NCBI GenBank assembly: GCA_023391695.1
Contig: JAEWAK010000034.1
Location: 1 to 61,586 of the forward strand
Source of the DNA: Bacillota bacterium
Lineage (GTDB): Bacteria; Bacillota; Clostridia; Lachnospirales; Lachnospiraceae
Length of the DNA stretch: 61,586 nt
Direction: 5' to 3'
Below, piece after piece: positions 23,011 through 31,376 of the stretch. The position numbers and the translations under genes are program-made. Position 1 is the stretch's first letter, and each line of letters begins with the position of its first letter. The notes below the pieces were generated by a model. That model did not search any database. It was not told where the DNA came from and saw only the letters and a list, made by a program, of their open reading frames with translations.

Positions 23011-24942
23011 ATGGGAAAAATCAAAAAATTTAGTTTGACAGTATTTTGTGTTTTAATTGTAACCGGCAGGCTAGTATCGTTTACAGGATATGCCTTTGCT
23101 GATCCGATTCACGCTGGTCCGCAATTAGTTGGTGGCCATTATGCAGACCCTGATGTACAGAATTATAATGGGACATATTGGGTATATCCGACTCGTCCGA
23201 GACAAGTTGGTGAGCCCGCTGAGTATGGCGCAAAATTTATGGACATATTTTCTTCAACAGATTTGGTTAACTGGACAAAATACTCAAATGTAATAAGCTC
23301 TGCCAATATATCATGGCTGCAGCATTCATTGTGGGCACCGAGCGGGGCTTATCGCGATGGGAAATACTACATCTATTTTGCTGCTAACGCAATCAATGGC
23401 GATGGACAATCAGGCGGAATAGGCGTTGCAGTAGCTGATAATCCAGAGGGTCCATATACCGATGCGATTGGAGCACCACTTATAAATGTTGTAAGAAATG
23501 GCGCAGGTCCAATGGATCAAGATGTATTTATTGATGATGATGGCCAGGCTTATATGTATTATGGCAGCTGGGGCGAGTGTAATGTTGTAAAGCTTAACAC
23601 TGACATGAAGTCTCTGGGAACATGGTCTGACGGAACCATCTATAAGAAAGTTACTCCCGGTAAAACTGGTATTAATGATTATTTTGAAGGGCCTAAAGTG
23701 TTCAAGAGGAACGGGATATACTATATGACTTATTCTGCCGGTGTATGGGTAGATGCAACTTATAAGGTATGCTATGCAACTTCCAACTCTGTAACAGGAC
23801 CATTTGTACCCAAAGGTGTTATGCTGCATTCTGATTCTACAACAGCATATGGGCCTGGTCATAATGGCATTATTAAATCACCTGCAACAAATGATTGGTA
23901 CATTTTTTACCATAAACGTTATCTGAGCGATCCCGAATGGGATCATCGCGTTCTGGCATTTGATAAATTTGAGTTTAATGCAGATAATACAATTAAACCG
24001 GTCGAAATGGCAGTGGAAGATAACTTTAATGACGGTAATGATATAGGGTGGACAAAATACGGCGGTACATGGACAGTATCAGGCGGTCAGTATAATGTAG
24101 CATCAAATCCGGGGGCCAAGACTCTTCTGGACACCAACTTCTCAAATATGATTTATGAAGCTGATGTGACAGCAGGCCCAACCGGCAATGCGGGTCTGTT
24201 GTTTAGGGCATCAAATCCGGCAACAGGTGTTGACGCTTACAAGGGCTATTATGTTGGACTCGATGTACCCAATCAGAGTGTGCTGATTGGGAAGGCAAAC
24301 AACAACTGGACATCGCTTGCCGCTGATTCTATGAGTCTAATGTCTAATACAAAGTATCATGTTAAAATTGTTGCACAAGATGAATCCATTAAGGTTTATG
24401 TTAATGATATGGCTACGCCTAAGATTAGTGTGACGGATTCAACCTATAAGGGAGGTATGACAGGAGTCAGGACATATAATTCAGCAGCAAAATTTGATAA
24501 TATTTCAGTTCAGAGCAGTCAAAATGAAACAGAAAAATTAAGTGTAAACGCAACCTCGGGCGGCACACACCGCATTTTCGGAAATGGATCCAACCCGGAC
24601 CCCAATCTGAGCGGTGGATATGGAACTATACTGGAAGCCAATGCTGTCGATGACTATGTGACATACACTGTGAATGTACCTGAGGCACGCAGCTATAGTG
24701 TTAGGATCGGTGTGAAAAAGGGAACCGACAGGGGAAGGTTCCAAATGTCGGTAAACGGTGTGAATCACGGTTCGGTTCAGGATTTATATTCAACTGCATC
24801 GGACTATATGGAACTGAATGTGGCAAATATAACCTTCAGTTCGGCAGGCAACAAATCCTTCAAATTCAATATCACGGGTAAAAATGCTTCAAGCTCGGGA
24901 TACTGGCTGGCGCTTGATTATATAAAACTTGTACCGAATTGA
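23011..24942 (+). CDS. secreted GH43 glycosidase with two accessory beta-domains
   Basis: 643 residues from ATG 23011 (AGAAAGGAGGTAGTTGC in front). A signal peptide ends near ...GYAFA. The GH43 five-blade propeller follows with the three acidic residues in HYADPDV (Asp46), PMDQDVFID (near 170) and YFEGPKVF (Glu near 226). Next come a concanavalin-like domain (about 345-505) and a C-terminal CBM6/35-like domain (about 515-640, ending YWLALDYIKLVPN). Likely an alpha-arabinofuranosidase or beta-xylosidase acting on hemicellulose side chains. An upstream ATG (22948) with its own ribosome-binding site would add 21 residues. After the stop the frame continues in phase into an LRR scrap. Confidence 0.88.
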   Translation: MGKIKKFSLTVFCVLIVTGRLVSFTGYAFADPIHAGPQLVGGHYADPDVQNYNGTYWVYPTRPRQVGEPAEYGAKFMDIFSSTDLVNWTKYSNVISSANISWLQHSLWAPSGAYRDGKYYIYFAANAINGDGQSGGIGVAVADNPEGPYTDAIGAPLINVVRNGAGPMDQDVFIDDDGQAYMYYGSWGECNVVKLNTDMKSLGTWSDGTIYKKVTPGKTGINDYFEGPKVFKRNGIYYMTYSAGVWVDATYKVCYATSNSVTGPFVPKGVMLHSDSTTAYGPGHNGIIKSPATNDWYIFYHKRYLSDPEWDHRVLAFDKFEFNADNTIKPVEMAVEDNFNDGNDIGWTKYGGTWTVSGGQYNVASNPGAKTLLDTNFSNMIYEADVTAGPTGNAGLLFRASNPATGVDAYKGYYVGLDVPNQSVLIGKANNNWTSLAADSMSLMSNTKYHVKIVAQDESIKVYVNDMATPKISVTDSTYKGGMTGVRTYNSAAKFDNISVQSSQNETEKLSVNATSGGTHRIFGNGSNPDPNLSGGYGTILEANAVDDYVTYTVNVPEARSYSVRIGVKKGTDRGRFQMSVNGVNHGSVQDLYSTASDYMELNVANITFSSAGNKSFKFNITGKNASSSGYWLALDYIKLVPN

Positions 24943-25053
24943 TGTAAAGTGTTTGAGCTTTGTTCGGGAATAAAAAACGTAACAATCCCAAGCAGCGTAA
25001 TTGCCATTAGTGAGGGTGCTTTTACAGACGGCAGTGAAACCGTTAATGAATAA
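24943..25053 (+). pseudogene. BspA-type LRR fragment, second scrap
   Basis: In phase with the GH43 frame just after its TGA: KVFELCSGIKNVTIPSSVIA then ISEGAFTDGSETVNE and a stop. This is one and a half LRR_5 repeats (CSGI.NVTIPSSV..I.EGAF) without a start. It could be the end of a longer LRR protein lost by recombination or the tail of an ancestral GH43-LRR fusion. Confidence 0.65.
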
Positions 25054-25065
25054 ACATCCATAAAG

Positions 25066-25107
25066 CAAAAGTGCCAGCGTAGAACAAGGGTGGCACTTTT
25101 GTTTTTT
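25066..25107 (+). terminator. terminator after GH9-GH43 unit
   Basis: CAAAAGTGCCA (25066-25076) pairs with TGGCACTTTTG (25091-25101), followed by TTTTTT. Confidence 0.8.
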
Positions 25108-25146
25108 AACCGTTCAATTAGCCGGTCTTTCTATGTATTTGCATAC

Positions 25147-25530
25147 TTAACCAAAAAAGCTAATACAAAAAGGATGTCCCACCGGATCAATAAAAATCGT
25201 ATAATCCTGGGAATATTGTACGGAAGCCAAAGCAGCACCGCAAGCCAGAGCATGACTTTTAACAGCTTCTTTTTCATTTGGTGCCGAGGCGAAGTCTAAA
25301 TGGGTCATTTGTTGTTGTTTTCCTTTTTCATTTGGCCAAACTGGAGGAATGTAGTCTTCGATTTCTTGAAACAGCAGGCATATATGTTTATTGGGAGAAA
25401 TAACAGCAAGCCATTCTTCATCAAACCGCTGTTTGTTCCATCCCAATAATGCAGTATAGAAATCTGCCAACTCCTCTTGATTTGGACAATCTAGTGTAAC
25501 TGACGCAAAATTAATGGTAGGTTTAGACAT
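25147..25530 (-). CDS. VOC-family (glyoxalase/dioxygenase superfamily) protein
   Basis: A 127-residue single-domain vicinal-oxygen-chelate protein: INFASVTLDCPNQEELADFY, LLGWNK, ending YTIFIDPVGHPFCISFFG. Homologues are small cytosolic enzymes or binding proteins of unknown substrate. Start ATG 25530 (AGGAGG upstream) rather than the longer frame from 25569. It converges on the GH operon terminator and is not evidently linked to it. Confidence 0.82.
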   Translation of the reverse strand: MSKPTINFASVTLDCPNQEELADFYTALLGWNKQRFDEEWLAVISPNKHICLLFQEIEDYIPPVWPNEKGKQQQMTHLDFASAPNEKEAVKSHALACGAALASVQYSQDYTIFIDPVGHPFCISFFG

Positions 25531-25641
25531 GAACAGTACCTCCTGAAAAGATTTTGAATTATTTACCAATTATATTCTATCACAGAAACTGATGTACTGC
25601 CACTAAGTTTTTTTCAAAGAGGACGTAAGCCATTATAATTA

Positions 25642-25769
25642 ATAATGAATCACTTCTCATTTGAAACAAGACCTGAAAGAGCAGTTTTCCGAGTTTTCAA
25701 TGTAAACTTGAAAAACTCGGAATTCGTAAAAGGACCATCTCAAAATGAAAGCAAGTCTCGATTCATTAT
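25642..25769. repeat. palindromic MITE-like element
   Basis: Outer inverted repeats ATAATGAATC (25642-25651) and GATTCATTAT (25760-25769) enclose a strong central hairpin, CCGAGTTTTCAA (25689-25700) with TTGAAAAACTCGG (25708-25720). Between them the halves show patchy further complementarity. It fills most of the 269-bp gap between the VOC gene and the oxidoreductase gene. It may be a miniature transposable element or a two-way terminator. Confidence 0.45.
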
Positions 25770-25799
25770 CTTACCAGACGTTTGCCAATGATCCTATAC

Positions 25800-27005
25800 T
25801 TAGCATAAATTTTCTCCTTTAAAATAATCATATCCTTCCAGGTCTGTTTCTTTTCCGGATTTTGCCCATGAAACTTTAAGCTGAGCCGGAAAAGTCCAAT
25901 TGTCATAGCAATCCTTCAATACATCTTTCAAACCTTCTGCATATATTAATTTTGAAGTACTGTTATATTTGACAATATCTCTGGGAAAATCTTCGATACT
26001 CCTCATGGATTCCTGCATTCCGTTAATGCATATGATATGGGGTAAGGCCGTCTCAATACTGCAGGGTGATTTTGAAATACCTTTCACTGAATTAATTGCA
26101 TTAGTTATTTTTGTAGAAATATTTTCATCGGGATTTCCATAATTCTTTATAGTGCCATCATTAAATTTTGCCTGTATATTAGAACCTGTATGAAATGTTA
26201 CACATGCATTTTCGAACTCATAACAGAAGGTTGGATCAAGAAGTTCGCCGGTTGCATGTGATGCGTAGAAGCATAATTCGGTCCCTTTTTTTGTGATTAT
26301 CCTGGCACAGACAGTGTCAAAATTTTCTATATGATTGGCACGGTATAATTCTGCGGTTATTTTTTGGGGATATTCGCTGGTATCCATAGTGTCTCCGAGT
26401 AAATATAACATATTATGAAGATAATGAGCAGCAGCATTATTTGCAATACTGTCCAGGATCCAATTGCCGGAGTTGTCCTTTATCTTTGCTGCCCATCCTC
26501 TTTGATAATAGTCTTCATTTCTGGGCCAGAGTACGATTGTTTTGAATCTTACAGGCTTTCCAAGTACTCCGTCCATGATATCCTTCTTTAATTTTTGTAT
26601 CGCTTCGGTATATGACCATTGAAAGCCGATGGAAACGAATCTATTTGCTTCCTTCTGAGCTTTCAGCATATTGTGTGCCTCCTGTATTGTTGCGCTTACA
26701 GGTTTCTCACATAATACATTGCTTCCTTTGGATAAAGCATAACATACATGATTATTGTGATAGTGTATTGGAGTTGATATTATTGCAAGGTCAGCACTGT
26801 ATTTGCTGTAAAACTCCTCAAGAGAAGTAAAAAAGGGTACATTCATCTGCTTCAGTTTATCTAAATTTCTGCATGCCAAAGGATTGGGATCAACAACACC
26901 TGCTATAGAGATATCATTTTTGTGCTCATAATTGAGAAGTGCTTCTACATAGTAGTTTCCATATCCCCCCGCACCTACGATAAGTATAGATATTACTTGA
27001 TTCAT
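25800..27005 (-). CDS. Gfo/Idh/MocA-family oxidoreductase
   Basis: A 401-residue NAD(P)-dependent sugar or cyclitol dehydrogenase-like protein. The N-terminal Rossmann fold is SILIVGAGGYGNYYVEALLN, with the family signature CEKPVSATIQEAHNML (EKP motif, near residue 100) and a C-terminal substrate domain. ATG 27005 is preceded by AGGAGGTTATA. It lies divergent from the AraC gene at 27508, whose product may control it. The substrate is probably a sugar or sugar acid released by the neighbouring hydrolases; that is inference. Confidence 0.85.
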   Translation of the reverse strand: MNQVISILIVGAGGYGNYYVEALLNYEHKNDISIAGVVDPNPLACRNLDKLKQMNVPFFTSLEEFYSKYSADLAIISTPIHYHNNHVCYALSKGSNVLCEKPVSATIQEAHNMLKAQKEANRFVSIGFQWSYTEAIQKLKKDIMDGVLGKPVRFKTIVLWPRNEDYYQRGWAAKIKDNSGNWILDSIANNAAAHYLHNMLYLLGDTMDTSEYPQKITAELYRANHIENFDTVCARIITKKGTELCFYASHATGELLDPTFCYEFENACVTFHTGSNIQAKFNDGTIKNYGNPDENISTKITNAINSVKGISKSPCSIETALPHIICINGMQESMRSIEDFPRDIVKYNSTSKLIYAEGLKDVLKDCYDNWTFPAQLKVSWAKSGKETDLEGYDYFKGENLC

Positions 27006-27420
27006 TATAACCTCCTGTTATGTGATTATTCGGTTGCTTTGATAGTCATTCCAAATATTTTCATACCTGTTGCCGCTTCTTTCGAATAGGCCTGACAGTT
27101 GACTATTCTGCAATACTTTTTATATCATCAGATGTTTAAGTTTAAGGCGCTCACCCTCTGAACTCCCCTGAACCGATTACAACTATTTGAAGTACAGTCT
27201 TTCGAAACACTGCACCCCATTTGCTGTATTTTATTTACTATGTCATCCAAAGATTTATAAGAAAATACTTTTAAAATCATTCGCCTTCTTCCATATATAT
27301 GTTATAATAAAAATATCCTTTATTGATATTTTATTACTTTAATTATTTATTTTATATATTTTATTTGGTTAAAAATTAGCGTTATTTGCTATTAAGCATA
27401 TAACTTAAAAAATAAAACAG
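27006..27420. other. AT-rich divergent intergenic region
   Basis: 415 bp between the oxidoreductase (minus) and the leader element at 27421. A GC-richer first third contains no recognisable gene; the last 150 bp are almost pure A/T and presumably hold the promoter of the AraC transcript. Confidence 0.35.
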
Positions 27421-27507
27421 AGAAAGGTGCCGCATTTGGATTCATTCAACTCTATTTGTGGCAGTAACACATCTGCCCGCAGTTGTGTTATGAAATGGGT
27501 ATAAAAA
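27421..27507 (+). promoter_or_regulatory. conserved structured leader element, copy A
   Basis: 87 nt ending exactly at the ATG of the AraC gene. It starts AGAAAGG. Stem 1 pairs TGCCGCA with TGTGGCA; stem 2 is TAACACATCTGC with GCAGTTGTGTTA. The end is ATGGGTATAAA. A 22-codon frame runs from TTG 27436 (8 nt after AGAAAGG) to TAA 27502-27504, leaving three bases before the main ATG. There is no Shine-Dalgarno near that ATG. The same layout recurs at 38940-39025 and, on the minus strand, at 53595-53681. See findings. Confidence 0.7.
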
Positions 27508-28335
27508 ATGAAAGATGCCGGTTATGAGAATATAACGATCATGTATGAGGAAACATTCCACGGATTTACCCTGGAGGAACATTTTCATAACTGCTTTGAA
27601 ATGATCTGTATTGTAGATGGAAGTGCCCAGTTTATAATAAACGACAAAATATATGAAGCAAAAAAGGACGATATTGTTTTTATAAGCAATCTGGAAACAC
27701 ATAAAATCAACATGGTGAGTTTTCCATACAAAAGATACTATATACTGATCCACCCTAAATATTTTTCCTCAGTGATAGGCGAGTCCGTGATTGCTTCCAT
27801 CTTCAAGCACCGTCCTGATGACTTTTCCCATATTATAAAGCTTAACAATAGCTGCAACAGCGATATCCATAACATAATACGGAATATATATGAGGAGTCC
27901 AAAATCATGAGTGATATGTGGGAGACTGCAATAAAGTCGTATTTTTGTCTGCTGTTTACACTGCTCTACCGGAATTTTAAAGAATTCTTTCCAATTAAAC
28001 AAACCGACAGAATGTCAGGTACAATACTGAATATACAAAAGTACATCGAAGACAGCTGCACGGAGGATCTCACACTTGGTAAAATATCAAAAAAGTTTTA
28101 TATTGACAGATATTATTTGTCTCGTCTGTTTAAAAAGACAACAGGTTATACTTTTAAGGAATATATCATTCGTCAAAGAATTGCAAAGGCCAAGGAACTG
28201 CTTTATTATACAGAAAAAAGTATCACCGAGATAGGCATAAGCTCCGGCTTTAACAATGTAAACAATTTTATAAGAACCTTCAAAAACTATGAAGGAATCC
28301 CTCCTTATCAATATAGGAAGAAATATGTAAAGTAA
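27508..28335 (+). CDS. AraC-family transcriptional regulator (cupin type)
   Basis: 275 residues: an N-terminal cupin (EETFHGFTLEEHFHNCFEMI, with metal/ligand-site histidines) and a C-terminal AraC domain (LTLGKISKKFYIDRYYLSRL FKKTTGYTFKEYI and ITEIGISSGFNNVNNFIRTF). It stands between the divergent oxidoreductase and the convergent arabinanase, so sugar-responsive control of local genes is likely. ATG 27508 has no Shine-Dalgarno of its own; translation probably depends on the leader at 27421-27507. It ends about 110 bp before a terminator. Confidence 0.85.
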   Translation: MKDAGYENITIMYEETFHGFTLEEHFHNCFEMICIVDGSAQFIINDKIYEAKKDDIVFISNLETHKINMVSFPYKRYYILIHPKYFSSVIGESVIASIFKHRPDDFSHIIKLNNSCNSDIHNIIRNIYEESKIMSDMWETAIKSYFCLLFTLLYRNFKEFFPIKQTDRMSGTILNIQKYIEDSCTEDLTLGKISKKFYIDRYYLSRLFKKTTGYTFKEYIIRQRIAKAKELLYYTEKSITEIGISSGFNNVNNFIRTFKNYEGIPPYQYRKKYVK

Positions 28336-28442
28336 ATTCCAACCCTGAGATGGATATCTTAGATCATGCAGTCCTGAAAAATAACTACCGAAGGGACAGA
28401 TGAGATTGAAGGTATCTTCTTTGGCGGTAAACTTTATAAATC

Positions 28443-28475
28443 AGGGCTGCCTTTTTTGTCAAGGCAGCCCTTTTC
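28443..28475 (+). terminator. terminator after AraC gene
   Basis: AGGGCTGCCTT pairs with AAGGCAGCCCT around a short loop, followed by TTTT. The rest of the 28336-28617 gap shows no gene. Confidence 0.75.
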
Positions 28476-28617
28476 CACATGTTTAAAATTATCATTCAAA
28501 TTGATGTATATGATACATTAATTTCGTCCACTGAAGGGAAATCGAGAAAAGGAGCTTCAAAATATAGCGGTGAACATGCTGTCTTAAGGAAATGCGATCA
28601 AAAAACAAATAATCCTG

Positions 28618-29580
28618 TTAATAGGTCGGCCATCCGTTACTGAAATAAAGGTCGCTGATTAATAAGGTCGGAGCCCCGTTATTATCTGCATCATATGCAT
28701 GGCGTGCAATTACATAGTTACTTCCGTTCTTATATACATCCTGTCCGCCCGGACCCTTCCACCTGGAATTACCGGAATCTAAGATGGTGCCGCCTCCGTC
28801 TGTCAGGTTCGTGCCGTTCTTATCCTTAAATGGTCCGGTAATACTGGTGGAACGGCCATAAATGATATTATAGGTACTGTTTACGCCCTGGCAGCAGACA
28901 CCGATGGATGCAAAGAGATAATAATAGCCGTCCTTGTAAATCATGGTACCGCCCTCGATACCTCCTGATTTATAAGCAATGGAGTAAATGGTACCGGTCG
29001 GTTTCATTGTGGACGTATTCAGCTTTACAATATGCAGGCCGTCAAACCAGGATCCAAATACAAGCCAAGGGCTACCGTTGGCGTCAATTACCATATTCGG
29101 ATCGATAGCATTGTAAGCATTGGTACCGGATTTTGAGGAGATAACCATTCCGTCATCCCTCCAGTCGCCAGTTAAAATACCGGAGCAGGAGGTAAGTCCT
29201 ATGGCTGAGTTATTCTTTCCGAATTCCGATACGCAGTAATACATGTAATACCGTCCGTTATAATACTCTATATCCGGGGCCCATACATCATTTGTTCCCA
29301 TATTGGAAGCATAGGTCCTCCACCAGGCCAGCTCCGATGCAAAAATCTGCACTCCATTGTGCCACGCCAACCCATCTGAGGAGTATTTCATTGCCAAGCC
29401 CGTACCGGTATAAGGTGACCACCAGAGATTACCCTCTTTAATCAGTGTGGGATCGTGAGAACCCACGTCGCCGGTAAGGTTCCAGAAAGCAGCCTGAACC
29501 GGTATTGCGAATACCAGGGTTACAAGCATGATTACAGCAATCATTCGTAAGAACATCTTCGTTCTTAATATTGAACTCAT
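28618..29580 (-). CDS. abnA: secreted endo-alpha-1,5-L-arabinanase (GH43)
   Basis: 320 residues from ATG 29580 (AAGGAGGTGCAAAGG in front). Signal peptide about 1-30 (...VFAIPVQA). A single GH43 propeller follows with catalytic Asp43 (GSHDPTLI), Asp160 (AIDPNM) and Glu209 (GGIEGGTMIY). The NDVWAPDIEYYNGRYYMYYC block and overall length match bacterial arabinanases that cut the alpha-1,5-arabinan backbone of pectin. It acts outside the cell with the GH9 and GH43 enzymes. A promoter with an overlapping dyad is present at 29612-29654. The symbol is by family resemblance. Confidence 0.9.
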   Translation of the reverse strand: MSSILRTKMFLRMIAVIMLVTLVFAIPVQAAFWNLTGDVGSHDPTLIKEGNLWWSPYTGTGLAMKYSSDGLAWHNGVQIFASELAWWRTYASNMGTNDVWAPDIEYYNGRYYMYYCVSEFGKNNSAIGLTSCSGILTGDWRDDGMVISSKSGTNAYNAIDPNMVIDANGSPWLVFGSWFDGLHIVKLNTSTMKPTGTIYSIAYKSGGIEGGTMIYKDGYYYLFASIGVCCQGVNSTYNIIYGRSTSITGPFKDKNGTNLTDGGGTILDSGNSRWKGPGGQDVYKNGSNYVIARHAYDADNNGAPTLLISDLYFSNGWPTY

Positions 29581-29611
29581 CCTTTGCACCTCCTTCAATT
29601 AGTTTCATTTA

Positions 29612-29654
29612 ATTACATAATGTAATATATACTTGATATATGCTTTTGTGACAA
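29612..29654 (-). promoter_or_regulatory. arabinanase promoter with operator dyad
   Basis: On the minus strand: -35 TTGTCA (29649-29654), 17-bp spacer, -10 TATATA (29626-29631). Immediately downstream lies a perfect dyad ATTACAT-A-ATGTAAT (29612-29626), which a repressor could occupy at the transcription start. Confidence 0.5.
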
Positions 29655-29815
29655 TACCCTTAATAATCTTCACCACGGTTACCCGGGAAGCCGGAGTTTG
29701 GCTCTTCGTAAAGTCCGGGCTGGATGTTTATTGAAAAATATTGGAAAAGGATATACAATTGAAATGGTAATGTATGGTAATTGATAATAAAAGCAGTAGT
29801 TAAAGAAGGAGTCCT

Positions 29816-29959
29816 ATGTACAAAGTAATGATTATTGAAGATAATGACAGTATCCGCAGGGAATTGTCCGCATTTTTACAACAAAACGGCTTTGAGACGA
29901 TTACTCCGTCCGTATTTACTCAAATAAACGGGGTTATAAGAACTGGCAATTTCAGCTGA
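29816..29959 (+). pseudogene. response regulator receiver fragment (Bce type)
   Basis: ATG 29816 behind GAAGGAG opens 47 codons, MYKVMIIEDNDSIRRELSAF then LQQNGFETIT, the start of an OmpR-type receiver domain with its acidic pair (ED) intact. The frame then runs into unrelated sequence and stops. The phospho-acceptor Asp and DNA-binding domain are lost. Together with the next two entries it is the remains of a BceRS-BceAB-like peptide-antibiotic sensing and resistance module. The kinase gene is absent. Confidence 0.75.
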
Positions 29960-30063
29960 ATCGGAAGTAAATTGCAGAACAAAAATAATGATTTCATTTC
30001 CATGCGGACAGCTTACAGAATTGTAAGTAGACATGAAATCCCGAAGATGTTATTATCTGGTAA

Positions 30064-30675
30064 ATAATATTCGGCAAGGAGGAGGTTTCATCCGGCCATA
30101 TCTATCTGTCAGGTGCAGATATAACCGCATTACCCGGATCAAAAACCGCAGAATTCAGACAACGCAATCTTGGCTTTATATTTCAGGATTATAATCTGCT
30201 GGATACCCTGACAATAGGGGAAAACATTGCACTTGCACCAATGATCGGCAATATGAAATGCAATCAGATTGCTTCAAAGGTGGAAGAGGTGGCTGCAGCT
30301 CTGGAAATCCGTCATTTGCTTGATAAATTTCCGTATCAGGTCTCCGGCGGGGAAAGGCAGCGCTGTGCCTGTGCAAGAGCCCTGATCTGCAGACCCGGAC
30401 TGATACTTGCAGATGAACCGACCGGAGCACTGGACTCAAAATCATCTCAGATTCTGTTAGATACTCTTTCGAAAATGAATAAAGAAAGAAATGCCACGAT
30501 AATAATGGTTACCCATGATATTTTCTCTGCCAGTTATTGCAGCCGGATTTTATTCCTTCGCGACGGTAGGTTATTCGATGAGCTTTTGAGGGGAGATAAG
30601 AGCCGAAGGGAATTTTTTGGAGAGATTCTGGATGTAGTTACGGTGCTGGGAGGTGATGTGAAAGATGTTGGCTGA
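30064..30675 (+). pseudogene. BceA-type ABC ATPase lacking Walker A
   Basis: An open frame without a start codon encodes SSGHIYLSGADITALPGSKT, RNLGFIFQDYNLLDTLTIGE, signature SGGERQRCACARAL, Walker B LILADEPTGALDSK and H-loop MVTHD. All motifs of a BceA/MacB-type ATPase are present except the first 50-60 residues with the P-loop, which a deletion joined to the response-regulator fragment removed. Translation could begin only at ATG 30241, after the Q-loop, giving an inactive protein. It overlaps the permease start by 11 bp. Confidence 0.82.
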
Positions 30676-31201
30676 ATTATCCATCCGAAACATGAAACGG
30701 TCTCTTAGGGACTACAGCATCTATATTCTGACCTTAACGATCTCCTTTACTCTGATTTATGCCTTCAACTTGATCTGCTATTCCCCGGATCTTATGAAGC
30801 TTAGTGCGTCAATGGAAGATTTTCGGGAAGTAAATAAGCTGATAGCGATTATTTTTGCCTGTGTGATGTCTGCAATCATGGCAATTCAACAGCTTGGAGA
30901 TCTGGCCAGGCATCGCCGCCATTATAAGAGACTGTCTCAGCTGGGGATGTCCGGGTATCGTATTGATTGTATGATTCTGCAACAGATGTTAATACATTTT
31001 GCGGTACCGCTGCTGCTTTCGATTCCCATTTCCATATCCCTGTTCAACTCCATCGGGTATATCTTTAATTCCTATGTAAATAAACCGATGATGTATCGGT
31101 ATATGCTAGGGACCCTTATTGGGTTCGGAATGATATATTCTTTGTATTTTATGTTAACTTATCTGAGTTTTGTGAAAGAAATCAAAAGAGAAGTGACTTA
31201 A
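30665..31201 (+). pseudogene. BceB-type permease with large internal deletion
   Basis: 178 residues instead of about 650. The first 45 residues (MLAELSIRNMKRSLRDYSIY ILTLTISFTLIYAFN) are a normal FtsX/BceB N-terminus with helix 1. The remainder, from about EVNKLIAIIFACVM, is the family's last three membrane helices. The extracellular sensor domain and middle helices are missing. The reading frame survives, so the deletion is in frame, but the product cannot form the usual transporter. Confidence 0.78.
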
Positions 31202-31376
31202 ATCCTGATAGTGATAACAAAAAAACACGGTTTAACATGCACTCATTTCCCATTTGAAAGATATACGGAATCAATGATATAATAAATCTGATATAAGAAT
31301 TTAATTATACCAAAATATATTAAAAATAGTAGAGAAGATACTGTTGAGTGTTTACTAATGATTGGGGAAAATTATA

